From: Methanobacteriota archaeon
GTDB lineage: Archaea; Thermoplasmatota; Thermoplasmata; RBG-16-68-12
Direction: 5' to 3'
Assembly: GCA_005878995.1 (NCBI GenBank)
Contig: VBME01000014.1
Span: forward strand, 1 to 22,023
DNA: 22,023 bases
Position numbers and translations under genes: made by a program
The notes under the pieces: model-generated
Told to the model about the DNA's origin: nothing
The model's input: the letters and a program-made list of their open reading frames with translations, nothing else
The model's database searches: none
Shown here: positions 1 to 11,100 of the stretch, piece after piece
Layout of the letters: each line of letters opens with the position of its first letter
Numbering within the stretch: the stretch's first letter is position 1

Positions 1-180
1 CACGCCCTCGTGGGTGACATCGGCGAACAGGAACAGCAGAATCCCGGCGGAGAAACTAACGAGCGCGGTCCTCCATCCTAGGGACAGGCGCTTGAAGATC
101 CAAAGAGGCGCGAGGCCGATGTAGACCGGCACCAGTCCCGCAACGAGGCCGAGAAACCCGGCGTAGAGCACATCGGTCAA
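1..180 (-). CDS. ZIP-like metal transporter, N-terminal part (runs off window)
   Basis: Only the first 60 residues are in the window. Read from a TTG at 180, the protein begins with a hydrophobic helix (about residues 5-24, LYAGFLGLVAGLVPVYIGL) and a short basic loop (FKRLSLGWR). A second helix follows, ending in SAGILLFLFADVTHEGV. The Gly-rich helix followed by an Asp and then His-Glu resembles the start of ZIP-family divalent cation transporters, which import or export Zn, Fe or Mn across the membrane. No in-frame ATG or GTG exists; the ATG at 173 is out of frame. TTG at 180 lies about 26 nt after a TATA-like element centred near 206, as expected for a leaderless archaeal transcript. The family call rests on a short fragment; another small membrane protein family is possible. 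Confidence 0.55.
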   Translation of the reverse strand, partial: MTDVLYAGFLGLVAGLVPVYIGLAPLWIFKRLSLGWRTALVSFSAGILLFLFADVTHEGV

Positions 181-202
181 CGCGGCACCCGTTTCGACTC
201 TT

Positions 203-218
203 GTATAACGCTGTTATA
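203..218 (-). promoter_or_regulatory. TATA-like element and dyad upstream of the ZIP-like gene
   Basis: On the plus strand, TATAAC-GCT-GTTATA (204-218) is a perfect 6+3+6 inverted repeat. Read on the minus strand its proximal half is a good TATA element whose centre is about 26 nt before the TTG start at 180. A protein bound to the dyad would cover the TATA element, so it is a candidate operator. What binds is unknown. Confidence 0.4.
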
Positions 219-266
219 GATAATTCCTTGGATAAAGTCGGCCGCGATTCGTTGCACCGCCTGTCG

Positions 267-278
267 CGAGTCGACTCG
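267..278. repeat. 12-bp palindrome after the ferredoxin gene
   Basis: CGAGTCGACTCG is self-complementary and lies 9 nt downstream of the ferredoxin stop codon. It could form a small hairpin at the 3' end of that transcript, but no clear T-run follows, so a terminator role is only a guess. Confidence 0.25.
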
Positions 279-286
279 GCCGCGCA

Positions 287-712
287 CTACGGGTTGATCT
301 TGATGACCTTCGTCGGGCAGGCGGTCTCGCACGCCATGCAGTCGATGCAGTCCGACTCCCGGATCATGTCGGACTTATCACATCGATACTTATCCCACTC
401 CTCGCCGCCTTTCTCGATGATCTTGTCGTTCCCTGTGCCTTTCTTGCCGGGGGCGAGAAGCCACTCGAAGACGTCCACCGGGCAGACGTCCATGCAGACG
501 CCGTCGGCAACGCACCCGTCGAAGTCTACGGCCACATGGAGACCGTGGATCCCGAGTTTCGTCGGATACGGGTTCCCGCTGGCATCTAGCCGCTCGGTGC
601 CCTCGGCGAAGACCTTGTGATCGAAGTGGGTTCCCGTTTCCGGATATTCATCCGGCTTGTTCATGAAATCGGGGTCGATCGGTTTTGCGTTGAAGTCCAC
701 TTCGCGCGACAC
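287..712 (-). CDS. zfx: zinc-containing dicluster ferredoxin (Thermoplasma type)
   Basis: This is a 141-residue soluble electron carrier. The first cluster motif is C67-x2-D70-x2-C73-x3-C77-P, in which Asp replaces the second Cys, as usual for a [3Fe-4S] site. The second is C122-x2-C125-x2-C128-x3-C132-P, a complete [4Fe-4S] motif. The N-terminal extension carries the zinc ligands known in this family: H29, H32 and H56, with D115 as the probable fourth. The linker segments YPTKLGIHG and PGKKGTGND resemble the Thermoplasma acidophilum ferredoxin (from memory) more than the shorter Sulfolobus one. In archaea such ferredoxins accept electrons from 2-oxoacid:ferredoxin oxidoreductases. The frame stays open to 820, but GTG at 712 has a strong Shine-Dalgarno (AAGGAGG, 7-nt spacer), and the family N-terminus begins near here. 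Confidence 0.93.
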   Translation of the reverse strand: MSREVDFNAKPIDPDFMNKPDEYPETGTHFDHKVFAEGTERLDASGNPYPTKLGIHGLHVAVDFDGCVADGVCMDVCPVDVFEWLLAPGKKGTGNDKIIEKGGEEWDKYRCDKSDMIRESDCIDCMACETACPTKVIKINP

Positions 713-719
713 TGCGTCG

Positions 720-726
720 CCTCCTT
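720..726 (-). promoter_or_regulatory. ribosome binding site that sets the ferredoxin start
   Basis: AAGGAGG on the minus strand, 7 nt before GTG at 712. This favours the 141-residue product over the longer frame starting at 820. A TATA-like GTATAC near 769-774 would place the transcript start about 35 nt upstream of the GTG. Confidence 0.6.
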
Positions 727-840
727 TGGGTAAGCCCGGCCCTCGTCTCTGGGGCCAGGCAACCGCTCGTATACGCCCTCCCTTTTTTACCTTTCCGGTA
801 TTATTGCGTCCATCGCGCACGGACTCGCAGTTCGCCGCTA

Positions 841-857
841 TGGGAATCTGATTCCCA
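841..857. promoter_or_regulatory. perfect 17-bp palindrome, candidate operator
   Basis: TGGGAATCTGATTCCCA is an 8+1+8 perfect inverted repeat in the divergent region between the ferredoxin and the trans-sulfuration gene. Its centre is about 26 bp upstream of the TATA-like element of the plus-strand gene and 55 bp upstream of its start codon. Confidence 0.45.
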
Positions 858-866
858 CAGATTCTT

Positions 867-880
867 CGAAAGCTATTTCG
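867..880 (+). promoter_or_regulatory. BRE/TATA-like promoter of the trans-sulfuration gene
   Basis: A purine-rich CGAAA precedes GCTATTTC. The TATA-like core is about 27 nt before GTG at 904, which predicts a leaderless mRNA. No Shine-Dalgarno is visible before 904, in agreement. Confidence 0.4.
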
Positions 881-903
881 ACGGACCCCGCCTGACCGAC
901 TCC

Positions 904-2088
904 GTGGCGAAGCGACTCGGGACGCGGACCCGCGCGGTTCACGGCCGGCGTCCGAAGGGCCACGGCCCGATCGTCACACCGATCTACGCGAGTTCGACGT
1001 GGGAGTTGGAATCCGCGCGCCAAGGCGCCGATTTTGCCGTCGCGACGGCGCCCGAAGCGTATTACACCCGATGGGGGAACCCGACGCTCCGCGACCTCGA
1101 AGATGCGCTCGCGGACCTGGAGGGTGGTGACGCCGCCCTCGTCACGGGTTCCGGGATGGGCGCGATTGCCTCCGCGATCCTCGCGTCCGTGGACGCCGGC
1201 GACCACGTGGTCGCCGGAGCGAGCTTGTACACCGCGACCACGGAGATTTTTACACGTCTCCTTCCGCGCTTCGGCGTCACAACGACGTTCGTGGATCCGC
1301 GTCAACCCCGGGCTTGGAAAGAGGCCGTCCGACCCGAGACCCGCTTGGTGTACATCGAGACTCCCGCGAACCCGACGATGATGATCACGGACATCCGGGG
1401 GGCGGTGGACGCCGCGAAGGCCGTGGGGGCGACGACCTTGGCGGACAACACCTTTGCGTCGCCAATCAACCAGCGTCCCCTCGCGCTCGGGGTCGACGGC
1501 GTGCTCCACAGCGCGACGAAGTACCTGGGGGGCCACAGCGATGTCGTCGCGGGGGCCGTCGTCACCGCGAAGAAGCCCTTGTTCGACCGCATCTGGTTCA
1601 CGTACAAGATGTTGGGGCCGGCGCTCGGGCCCTTCGAGGCGTTCCTCGTCCGGCGGGGACTCAAGACGCTCCCCCTCCGGATGCAGGCCCAGGGCGCGAG
1701 CGCCCAAGCTCTCGCCGAGTTCCTGGAGTCCCAGCGGGCCGCCGTCCGCGTCGTCCATTACCCCGGCTTGCCCTCCTTCCCCCAGCACGCGCTCGCTCGG
1801 AAGCAGATGTCGGGTTTCGGCGCGATGCTCAGCTTCGAGTTGAAAGGAGGTCTCCGTGCAGGCCGGCGGTTCGTGGAGTCCGTCGAGGTCGCGACGCTCG
1901 CAGTTAGCCTGGGCGGGACCGAAACGCTCGTGCAACATCCCGCCTCGATGACGCACGGCCCGCTCACGGAGGACGAGCGCCGGACGGGTGGAGTCACGGA
2001 AGGTCTTGTGCGGGTGAGTGTCGGCCTCGAAGACCCGGAGGACCTCATCGAGGACTTCGACCGCGCGATCCGCAAAGCGTCGCGATAG
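904..2088 (+). CDS. PLP-dependent trans-sulfuration enzyme (cystathionine gamma-synthase / sulfhydrylase family)
   Basis: This 394-residue protein has the usual length for the Cys/Met metabolism PLP family. The schiff-base lysine is K206 in SATKYLGGHSD. Other family marks are YTRWGNPT (near residue 53, contacts the cofactor phosphate of the partner subunit), SGMGAI (phosphate loop), the stacking Tyr in SLYTATTE, D181 in DNTF (pairs with the pyridine nitrogen), SLGGTETL, and the C-terminal LVRVSVGLED with the carboxylate-binding Arg. Members make cystathionine or homocysteine from activated homoserine, or cleave cystathionine or methionine. The sequence alone does not separate these activities, so no symbol is given. 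GTG at 904 fits a leaderless transcript. The gene converges on the giant gene, with only 39 nt between them and no obvious terminator there. Confidence 0.92.
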   Translation: MAKRLGTRTRAVHGRRPKGHGPIVTPIYASSTWELESARQGADFAVATAPEAYYTRWGNPTLRDLEDALADLEGGDAALVTGSGMGAIASAILASVDAGDHVVAGASLYTATTEIFTRLLPRFGVTTTFVDPRQPRAWKEAVRPETRLVYIETPANPTMMITDIRGAVDAAKAVGATTLADNTFASPINQRPLALGVDGVLHSATKYLGGHSDVVAGAVVTAKKPLFDRIWFTYKMLGPALGPFEAFLVRRGLKTLPLRMQAQGASAQALAEFLESQRAAVRVVHYPGLPSFPQHALARKQMSGFGAMLSFELKGGLRAGRRFVESVEVATLAVSLGGTETLVQHPASMTHGPLTEDERRTGGVTEGLVRVSVGLEDPEDLIEDFDRAIRKASR

Positions 2089-2127
2089 CAGGATCGGGGC
2101 GCGGCAGGCCTACCAGAATGTGGACCG

Positions 2128-5100
2128 TCAGCGGCTCACGCCAAGCTGAGCCGCGAGGACACGGAGCTCTTCCTCCTTTTTGCGAACTTTCTCCTCGCGG
2201 TCCAGGAGGTCCATCGCTTTCTTCTGGATGATTTTCACGCGGTTCTCGACGTCTTTCTTCCACTCTTCCATCGCGGCCGTGGACGGGCCGCCCGCCTTCT
2301 CGGCATCCGCCAGGCGGGCTTGGAGCCGGTCAACCTCTGCTTGTAGTTTTGCCGTCTTCGCGTCGAGATCGGCCTGGTCATCCGTCAGGGTCCGCTCCTT
2401 TCCTTCGAGGATCTCCGCCCGCGCGTCCAGGGCCTTCTCTCGTTCTTCGACATGCATGAGACGCTCCCGAATCTTCTCCTCTTGATCGAGCACGTCGAGG
2501 GCCTTCTTCTGGAGGAATCGCAGGTTCGTGGCGACCTCCGCCTGCATCGTATCGGCCTGGGCACGGAGCTTTTCCGCGTCGCGTTTCATCGCTTCCGATT
2601 CCTCGCGCGTCGTGTCCGCGACCCGGCGGGCCTCGTCCGTCGCTGCGCGCTGGCCGTTCAACTCTTGGCGAAGTTTTTCGAGGCCCCGGGTGCCGTCCCG
2701 AAGCTCGGCGTCCCGAGCGGTGATTTCGCTCTCTCGAGCCGTCAAAGTCGCCTCGGATGTCTTCAAGGCCTCATCGCGGGCCCGAATCTCCCGCTCCTTC
2801 TTATCGAGGTCCTCCATCAAGTTGTCCGCCCGCTGGAGTTCAGTCGCGAGCGTCTGTTCTTTGTTTGTCATCTGCGCGGACTTTGCCTCTAGACCCGCCG
2901 TCCGAGATTCCAAGTCTCGCTGTCGTGTTGCGAGCTGTTCGGATAGGGCGGCGAGGCGCGCTGCATCTTGGTCCACAGACGTCTTCTTCGAACGGAGATC
3001 CGCTTCCCGGCTCGCGACTTCCCGCTCCGAGGCGGCAATCCGCGACTGCCGTGCCTCGAGATCCTTGGTCGATGCCGCGATACTCATCTCTTTCATGGCC
3101 AAAGTGCGCGAGGCCTCCTGAAGCTGGGCAATGTGCGCCTGCGCATCGTGCTCCGCCTTCTCGGCTACCGACCGTCGCTTATCAAGGGAAGCCTGTTGCG
3201 TGGTGAGATCCGCCGCCTGCCGTTTCGCCGCTCGTTCGGCTTCCTCCGCGATCAAAGCGCGTCGTTGAGACTCGGAAACGAGCCGTTCGGCCTGCTGTGC
3301 CTGTTGCCCGGCCGCGTCCCGCGTCGCCTCAAGTTGTTTCAACTCTTCGGCTCGCCGAGAGGCCCACGTGGAGCGTTCCGATTCGAATGCTTGACGGGCA
3401 CGAAGGATCTCGTTCTCTTTCGCTTTCAGCTCGGCGAGGCGCGCCTCGGATCGTTGCCATGCGGCCTCTGCCTCGGCGGACTTGGCGGCTAAGGCCTTCG
3501 CCTGTGCTTCGACTTTGGACCGCTCGAGCTCAAACTGGGCGAACCACGCCCGCTGGGTGCGTTCGTGTCCCTCGATTTCCTGCGTTCGTCTCGCTAGGTC
3601 CGCCGCGCGAGTCTCCGTCGTTGCTGTCAACTGGGCCTGTTGCGATCGCAAGGTCGCTTGGACGGATTCCCACTCCCGGCGCTTCTCCGCGGCCTCGGTT
3701 TCGACCCTGCGGACCGTCTGTTCAATTTGCGCCGCGCGTGCATTGAGATCCTGTTCCCGTCGGACGAGGGCCATCGCTTGGGCCGAGAGTTCCGTCATCC
3801 GTGCGTCCGTCTGGCGTTCCTTCGATTCCAGTTCCCGTCCTCGCGCTTCAAGATCCTGTTCATCGGCCCGGGATTCCTCCTCTCGCGCGGTGAGCGCCTT
3901 CTCCCGCAGCGCCATTTCCTTCGCCTTTGCGCCGAGGGTCTCTTGAAGCGCGGACGAGTCCCGTTCAATCCGTTCTCGCTCTGCGCGGAGTTCCGCCTCC
4001 TTGGCCGCGACCGACTGCCGCATCCCCTCGAGCTCGTTCCGGATTTGCGCGGCTTCAGAGTCATACCGGTCCTTCAACTGCGTCAATTCGAGCTCCCGCG
4101 ATTCGAGTTGCTTCGCCGCCGCCTGGACGTCCTCGTGTTCTCGCTGAAGCCGGAGCTCGGCCTGCCGGAATGTTTCCTCCGATGCGGCGAGCCGGCTCTC
4201 TCGCTCGGCCAGCTCACGGCCTTTCGATTCGACCGCCTGGGCGTTCTTCTGGAGATCCGTTTCCATTTGGCGGAGCTCGGCGGTCCGTGCGGCATGCAGT
4301 TGCTCGAAGTCGGATCGCTTCGCGGCGATGTCGCTTTCGAGCGCGTCCAAACCTTCCGTCTGCTTCGTGAGTTCAATCGCGTGATGCGCGGCCTCCTCTC
4401 GGAGGGCCCGCTCTCTCGATTCAAGTTCCAAAAGCCGCTGCTCGCTCTCGCGTTGGATTCGTTCCGCCGCCTCCTTCATCTCGGAAGCGATTCGGGCGGC
4501 TTCTTCCGTCGCCGTCTCGCGACGTTTGAGTTCCTCCTCCGTTCCAGCGATTCGGTCGGTGTCCCCACGGATTCGCTCTTCCCTTTCCTCGACGTCGACC
4601 TCTCGGGCCTCGATCCGCATCACGCGATCAGCCCAGGAGGCTCTCATTGTCGAGGTCTCCTCCTCGAACGTCTCTCTCTGTTGCTTCAGCAGCGCCTGTT
4701 CGGACTCGAGGGTGCCTTGCCACGTACGACGTTCCTCCGCCCGCTTCGCCTCCTCCTCGCGGAGTCGTCCCGCTTTGCCGTCGAGATCTTTCGCGAGGTC
4801 GGTGAGAACGACCTTTCGCGCTTCGAGGTCTGCTCGCGTCTTGTCGAGCTTGGCGCCTTCAATCTCCAGGGTTTCCTCCCGGGCGGCCGTCTCGGCGAAG
4901 CGCCGGGCATTTTCATCCACCTGGGCCCGTACGGACTCCTCCTTCTCTCGGAGGGACTGTTCACGGGCTTCGATCTCGATCTCCCGGGAAAGGACCGCCT
5001 GGTTCCGTTCCGATTGGGATGCCTCGAAGTTCTCTTTCTCTTGGGCCAGGCGTAGTTGACTCTCTCCCAGGCTCTTGGCCTGCGAGTCGAGATCGGCTCG

Positions 5101-8100
5101 GCGCCGATTGAGTTCTTCGTCCGCCTGCGCGATCCGCTCCTGGGACTCCCGGCGATCCGACTCGAACGCGGCCCGAGCCTCTCCGAGGACCACGCGATCT
5201 TCACCAAGGGTCGTTTCCCGCTCCGCGACCTCCGATGCCCTGTTCTCGAGAGCCGTCGACGTCGCCGCGAGTTGATTGGCTCGAGACGTCAGCTCCGCTT
5301 CTCGTGCCTCGAGTTGCTGGGTCTTCTCCGCGAGCTGCATCTCTCCCGGCGCGATTCGCCGCTCGCGTTCGTCCAGGTCACTCGACCTCGCCTGCACGGC
5401 CGCTTCGAATTCCTCGGCGCTTTGCACCGTCCCTTCGGCTTTGCGTTGCATCTCTTCGACCGCTTGTCGATCGACCTCGACCGCCTTTCGAGACGTCTCC
5501 GCGTCCTCCCTCCCCCGCTCGAGCGCGGCCTCCCGCTCCTTCAGGCTCTTCGTCTGCTCCGCGAGTTCGTTGTTCGCGGTGTCCAAAAGGCCGTTCCGGC
5601 GGGCGAGTTCCTGTTCCTGCTCGACAATGGCCGTTTCGCGGCGAGCGAGTTCGGCTTCGCCGGGAGCGATGCGAGCTTCCCGGGCATCCAAGTCGGCTTC
5701 ACGAGTGCGGGCTTCGTCGAGGCGCTGTTTGACCGCATCCTCGAACTGGCTCTGAATCCGAACGAGCATTTCCCGCGCGAACTCAACCTGCTCCAAGCTG
5801 ACGGGTCCGTATGCCAAGAGCACGACCGATAGGGCGTCTCCGCGGACGGTTTGGCCGTGGTACTTCGCGACCTTGATTGGCTTCTCGACGGCATCGAGGA
5901 CGCCCGCGTGCACCGCTTCTTCGTAGGTGACTTGACAGGACGGGTCCAGGATGAATTCCCTGAGCAGCTGACTGCGTTCGTCCACAAGGAAAGCCTTCGC
6001 GGGCCTCCACCGGGCGCGTTGCGCGAACATGGCTACCACCACAAAGAGTCCGATAGGCGGGATTGCGAGCACGTACGGAGACTGCCACCACGCCGGAATG
6101 GGCGGCGGAGTGACGCTCACCTTCATGTCCGGATCCGACCCGAGCATCGTGAAGACGACTTGTCCCGAACCGTTCACGACACCGCTCGCGAAGGAAGACC
6201 CGTCCTTGGTTACGTTGAACAGATGCCCAGCCGTGTTCCCGCCGATTGTCCACGTGATCGTCTGCGTTGCCTCGCTTGAGGTGTGCGTCCACGCATACGA
6301 GGATCCGGCGGACCATCCGCCGAACACGGAGATTGTGACGAGGGCTGTCGCGTCGCTGTTCGTCACCGCCAAGTTCGCGACATTCACGGATCCGTCCGCG
6401 ATCGTCCCGTTCACGGTCAATGCGTTGAAGACGATGCTGTGGCCGGTCTTCGTTAGGATGGCGCCGCTCGTCACCGTCAGAGTCGCAGCCGTTAACGTGG
6501 ACGAGATCGAAACCGTCCCGGCAATCGTGAGGTGGTTGAACGTCTGACCGGGCGCGACCGAAATCGTCTGGGTTGTCCCGGCAAAGGTCATTGTTGAGGT
6601 TCCCGCGGTCAGCGTGGAGCTCACGCCGGAGCTGTCCCAATTACCGAGTACGGTCCAGCTCCCACTCGTCACGACGATCGCGCCGGAGCTGCCGCCCGTC
6701 ACCGTGACGTCGGACACGGACACCGGCGAGGCGGACGCCATCAGAACGCCGCCGTCCCCGATCATCAATGCGCCACCGACGAGTCCGACGTTGGTCGTCG
6801 TAAGGGTCGTGGTCCCGGTCCCGCCCTGAACACGGAGCGCACCGGACCAGACGAGGGCGTTCCCCGCCATCGTGTACACAACCGTTGACGCGCCGGCGTT
6901 GAACGTCACGTCGCCGAACTCGGCGGCGCCAGCCGGAAGCGCCGCGAACGCCATGCTTCGGTCCGACGACGAGCTGAAGGTGATGGGGGCCGCGAAACTC
7001 CAGGATGCGGATGTCGAGGCGTCCGTCCAGGATCCCGAGACGGTCCACGAACCACCGACCGCAGACACGATGAAACTGGAGGGGCTGCCGACCGTCACAT
7101 CCCCGCTGACGGAGACGTTCGATGCATGCGTCGTGAGCGCCGCGTTCGCACCGCTCAGCGTCAGCCCGCCGCTGATTGTCAGGGCGTAGTTGGCCGAGGT
7201 CGTATCGAGGGAGCCGCTGATCGTCAGGGTGCCCGAAATCGCGATCCCGGACGCCGCGGAAATCGAGCCGCTGATGGTGAGGGTGCCGAACCCGTTGGCA
7301 GGGTTCGAGATGCGAACCGTGGCTCCGGGGCCCGTCAGGAGCACGGTCGATGCGATCCCGACGAAAGCGGAACCCGCGCCAGACGTGTCCCAGTTTCCGG
7401 AGACGGTCCACGAGCCCGAGGCCGTAATCGTTCCGGAGGTCCCGCCCGTCATTGTGACGTTGGCGACACTCACGGACGACGTCCCCGCGGTCAAGGTCCC
7501 TCCGTCGAGGATGGTGAGATTGCCTCCTGCGCCGATGAGCACCAAGTTCGCGGTCACGAGGGCCGCGTTGTTGTCGAGGGTGAGCGTGCCGTTCCAACGC
7601 AGGCCGTTCGTCGCCATCGTGAAAGTTGCCGCGGCGGGAGGGCTGAATTGGATGTTGTGGAACTCGGAGACAGTCAGATTGCCGAAGGACATGACTTGTG
7701 GCGACCCGGCCGCGAAGACCACCGTTCCGGTTCCCGCTGACCACGAGGTGGACGTCGACAGGTTGGCCCAGGACCCACGGAACGTCCAGGTCCCCGCGCC
7801 GAAGGCGATGTAGGAGCCGGCGGACACGCTCACGTCCCCCGTCACCGTTCCTCCGCCCGAAACGGATGTCAGAGCGCCACCGGACAGGATGAGCGTCATC
7901 GTCGAAAGCGCGAACGTCGATGTCGCGAGCACCCCGCCGGAAATCGACAGGGTTGCATTGACATTCAGGTCCGACGCAAGCGTCGAGGTCCCGCCGCTCA
8001 CGGTCATATTGTTGAAGGCTTGCAGGGCGTCGATCGTCGCCGTCGCGGTGAACATCACCGAACCCGTTCCCGGGTTGAAGGTCGCGTTCGTTCCCGTCGC

Positions 8101-11100
8101 GGTCCAATTTCCGCCCACCTGAATCGTCGAACCGTTTCCGACCAGAGTGCCGTAATTACCGATGGTCACGGCCCCGGCGGTGATCCCGAGGTTGGACCCC
8201 GACGTGGTCAAGGTCGTGTTACCGGTAGGGCTGCCACTTGTGTTCTGGATCGTTAGTAGTCCGGAGAGTGTCAGCGGGTTCGTCGCCATCGTGTACGTCA
8301 GGCCCGCCACCAGCGTCGCATCGAACGTGACGTGGTGGAATTCGCTCGCGGGAAGATTCGTCCCGGCGAAGGTCATCGTCGTGTTCGCGGAGGCGCGGAA
8401 GACGATCGTCCCGGACCCTGCGGCCCACGACGCGCTGGTGGAGGCATTCGTCCACGAACCGCCGAAGGTCCAGGTACCGCTCCCGAATTTGACAAAAGCG
8501 CTCGGGGACGAAATGCTGACATTTCCGGAGACCGACCCATCCGATGCGCCGGTCATCTGGATGCTCGAGGTGCCCGAGAGGGTCAGCGAGCCGCCGACCA
8601 CGAATCCGCTCCCGGTCGAGGCGGCCATGGTGATCGTGCCGCCGGCGTGGGTCACGTTGCCGCTCACAGAGACGTCGTACGCCCCGACGGCAATTGTGCC
8701 GCTGAAGCCGCTCGTGTTCAAGGACGCCATGGAGACGTTCCCGCTAATCGTGACGGTGGCCGAAGCGGAATTGCCGTCGAAGAAGACAGGGTTCGTGGGC
8801 CCTGGCACCGAACAGCCGAAGCCTCCCCCGGAAGAGGACGCCCAGTGGTTCGAATCGTTCCAGTTCCCACTTCCTTGGACCCAATACCGGTTGCCCGCGC
8901 ACGGCGCGGCAATGCCCACCTGCATGTCGGGGTCGGAACCGAGCATCGTGAAGACGACCTGCCCGGCGCCGTTGACCGTCCCGCTCGCGAAGGGCAATCC
9001 GTCTTTCGTCACGTTAAACAGATTTCCGACCGCGTTCCCACCGATCGTCCACGTGATGGTCTGAGACATTTCGCTCGATGTGTGGGTCCACGCATAGGAG
9101 GATCCGACGGCCCATCCGCTGAAGACCGAGATCGTTACGAGGGCCGTTCCGTCGCTGTTCGTGACCGTCAGGTTCGTGACGTTCACGGCTCCATCGGCGA
9201 TCGTCCCGTTGACGGTCAACGCGTTGAAGACGAGGCTGTGGCCGGTCTTGGTCAGCGTGCTCACGTTGTTCACGGTTAGGCTCGTGGCGATGAGGTCGTA
9301 CCCAAGCGAGACGGTCCCGGCAATTGTCAGGGACTCGAACTGCTGGCCCGCCCCCAGGGTGATCGTCCGGGCCGACCCCGTGAAGGTGATCGACGAACCC
9401 GTCGATGTGAACGCCGTCGCCGAGGACGTGTTCCACGAGCCAGCGAACGAGATCGACGAAGAGGCGAAGCCGAGGCTCGCTGGTCCGACTGAGGAGAGGT
9501 CGCCATTGAAGGTCAGCGTTGCGCCCGTCAACGTCAGACTCACAGACCACGAGACGTTCGAGGCGAACGTCGTGGTGATGCCGAAATTGACCGTCAGGCT
9601 GGAAAGCTGCTGTGGAACATTGACCGTGCCGCCGGAGGCGGCGATGACCACGGTGGACGTCCCAACCACGAATGCGCCCAGATGCGTATCCATGGATGTG
9701 ACCGTGATGAGCGACCCGTTCGCGGCCAAGCTACCGCCGGCGTTCACATTCAGCGTCGCGGCGGAAATAGAGAGATTCGACCCGCCGGTGCTGAGGGTCG
9801 TGGTCCCGGCGCCGCCTGAGATCGTGAGCGTCCCCCCGATCGTGAGCGCGTTCGAGGCCATGGCGAAAGTCACCGTGGACGCGCCGGAATTGAACGTGAC
9901 GTTGCCCGCGAACTCCGGGGTCAGATTGCCGAACGTCATCGTTTGCGAGGCAGACGAGTTGAACGTAACTGATGCCGCAAAACTCCACGATACGGACGTG
10001 GACGCGTTGGTCCAAGACCCACTAACCGTCCAAGATCCGCCTGCGTTCGTCACATAGGCGTTCGCGGCGCCGATTGCAACATCGCCCATGATCGCGACTG
10101 CGGAGGATCGAGTGTTGAGCGCCCCGAAGGTCGCGAGGATGACGGATCCAAAGGTCAGGGAGAGATTCGAGCCTGAGGAATCGAGAATCGTGAATCCCGT
10201 CGCTCCGCCCGCGCTGTTCTGGATTGTTACGGAACCCCCGACCGCGAGCCCTCGGCTTGCCATCGTATACGTAGCTCCCGCAGGGACGCTGGAGTCGAAC
10301 GCGACGGCGCCGGAGAATTCGTTGCCGCTCAGATTGGAACCCGCGAAGGTCATCGACCTCCCCGCGTTCGAAGTGAAAAGGATCGGAGCCGCGAAACCCC
10401 ATGATGCGGATGTCGTCGCATTCGTCCAGTTGCCGTTGGTCACGGTCCAGGAACCCGTCGCGGAGGAGGTGATGAAGGCCGCGGCCGCGCTGAGGTTTAC
10501 GTTTCCAACTACGGCGACCATCGACGTCCCCGTGATGAGGGCGCCTGTGATTGTGAGCCCTCCCTGTGCCGCGAGGGCGAAGTTACTCGCGCCGGTGTTC
10601 ACCGTGCCGTTCACCGTCATTGGTCCGGTAACCATGAGCGCCGCTCCAAGCGTGCTCGTCCCGGCACTTTGGGTCATGGCGTAGAAACTCTGCCCAGCGG
10701 CGAGCGTGATGGTTCCCGTGGCCCCGAATGCGACTGTCGAAGTGCCAGCGTTGAACGTCGCGTTCGCGGCATTGGAGGTCCAGCTGCCGTTGTCCGTGAT
10801 TGTCGAAGCATTTGCCGTCAGCGTCCCGTTCGCGCCGATCGTGAGGCCCGCGATCGTCACAGCGAGATTACTCGCGCCCGTCGTGAGGACCGTGTTCCCC
10901 GTGGGACTGGCCGCGCTGTTTTGGATCGTGAGTGTACCGCCACAACTCAGGGGATTCGTCGCCATTGTGTAGGTGACCCCGGCCGTCGCGGTCGTGTCGA
11001 ACGTCAGGTTGTAGAACTCGGTGCTCGTGGCCTTGAACGTCATCGTCTGGCTTGCGCCGGCGCGGAACACCACGCTGGCGGTCCCGGCGGACCACGAAGC

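Noticed and set aside
713..820. 36-residue N-terminal extension of the ferredoxin
   Set aside because: The extension has no family resemblance, and a strong Shine-Dalgarno sits just before the GTG at 712.
838..1956. Long minus-strand open frame (372 codons) opposite the trans-sulfuration gene
   Set aside because: Arg/Gly/His-rich with no recognisable domain; it mirrors the high-GC codons of a clearly real plus-strand enzyme.
3640..5055. 471-codon plus-strand open frame opposite the coiled coil
   Set aside because: Leu/Arg/Phe-rich mirror of Glu/Arg/Ala codons on the minus strand; no start signal or family resemblance.
6641..8107. 488-codon minus-strand frame, and similar frames at 12170-13354 and 10868-11689
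   Set aside because: They overlap the beta repeats in another frame and show only Arg/Asp/His-rich composition, typical of frame shadows in high-GC DNA.
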